Positions 63,951 through 64,000 of a DNA stretch of 64,000 bases are shown here, one piece after another (the first letter of the stretch is position 1; each line of letters starts with the position of its first letter). Origin of the DNA: Serratia plymuthica NBRC 102599. Its GTDB lineage: Bacteria; Pseudomonadota; Gammaproteobacteria; Enterobacterales; Enterobacteriaceae. The notes beneath the pieces were generated by a model. It did not search any database and had not been told where the DNA came from. It saw only the letters and a program-made list of their open reading frames with translations. The stretch is taken from assembly GCF_001590925.1 (NCBI RefSeq), contig NZ_BCTU01000025.1, forward strand, positions 102,679 to 166,678, in the 5' to 3' direction. Both the position numbers and the translations under genes were made by a program.

Positions 63951-64000
63951 CTATGTATCATCCAATGGATGACCCAGTATGCGCTCTGCCCATATTGCCC
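63951..64000 (-). CDS. End of an unidentified gene, WAERILG end (partial)
   Basis: The last 16 codons of a gene that continues beyond the window, ending AIWAERILGHPLDDT. It matches the tail WAERMLGDTSDSL found at 62496. Too little to identify. Confidence 0.4.
   Translation of the reverse strand, partial: AIWAERILGHPLDDT

Overview
The window looks like the chromosome of a Serratia-type enterobacterium (Yersiniaceae). The evidence is a scattered but recognisable set of enteric core genes (bglX, ddlA, dld, yohC, yohP, yedI, pbpG, yohD, ansP), Serratia-like high-GC codon use, and ERIC-type 126-bp repeats. Species assignment is inference. No rRNA, tRNA, CRISPR array, integrase or transposase was seen.

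Bases 1-11,870 are accessory. After the end of an alpha/beta hydrolase comes a stretch visibly richer in A+T. It holds an O-methyltransferase and a tyrosine phenol-lyase, then a short relic of bglX, then a promoter/hairpin leader and a tight eight-gene operon (4342-11810): SAM methyltransferase, two dCTP-deaminase-fold proteins, a stand-alone alanyl-tRNA-synthetase-like protein, a metallophosphoesterase, two ATP-grasp ligases and an MFS exporter. This gene set matches no pathway I can name. It is the best candidate for an undescribed system, plausibly a small secreted amino-acid or nucleotide-derived metabolite.

Bases 11,878-36,716 are mostly ordinary chromosome: a GntR-controlled TIM-barrel gene, bglX, an aminotransferase with an amino-acid binding protein, ddlA, a ParD-like/second methionine aminopeptidase pair, dld, an aldehyde dehydrogenase, transporters, acetyltransferases, an NlpA/MetQ lipoprotein, a TipA-like MerR regulator with a clear 19-bp-spacer promoter, the 27-residue yohP, yedI and pbpG. 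Bases 36,879-43,600 are a rearranged zone. It has a divergent S-adenosylhomocysteine-hydrolase-like gene, a second GH3 glycosidase, two small secreted or cytosolic fold genes, and several relics: an internally deleted copy of an araC fragment, a 48-bp GH3 fragment, and an araC and a DJ-1/PfpI gene fused head to head with both N-termini lost.

Bases 43,651-58,148 carry yohD, LysE and PACE exporters, four LysR regulators mostly paired divergently with their neighbours, ansP, a 2OG-Fe(II) oxygenase, a small surface-polysaccharide group (TupA-like ATP-grasp, Wzx-like flippase, orphan tailspike-like beta-helix protein), an HD hydrolase and an arylamine N-acetyltransferase. Bases 58,391-64,000 hold a 51-residue protein, a LuxR-type regulator, an O-antigen-ligase/polymerase-like gene, an ERIC element, and then a mosaic with atypical codon use. 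In the mosaic are a pilin-like C-terminal fragment, a putative fimbrial adhesin broken at a run of eight G, a diverged partial copy of the polymerase gene, a second adhesin-like gene, and a short gene tail that occurs twice.
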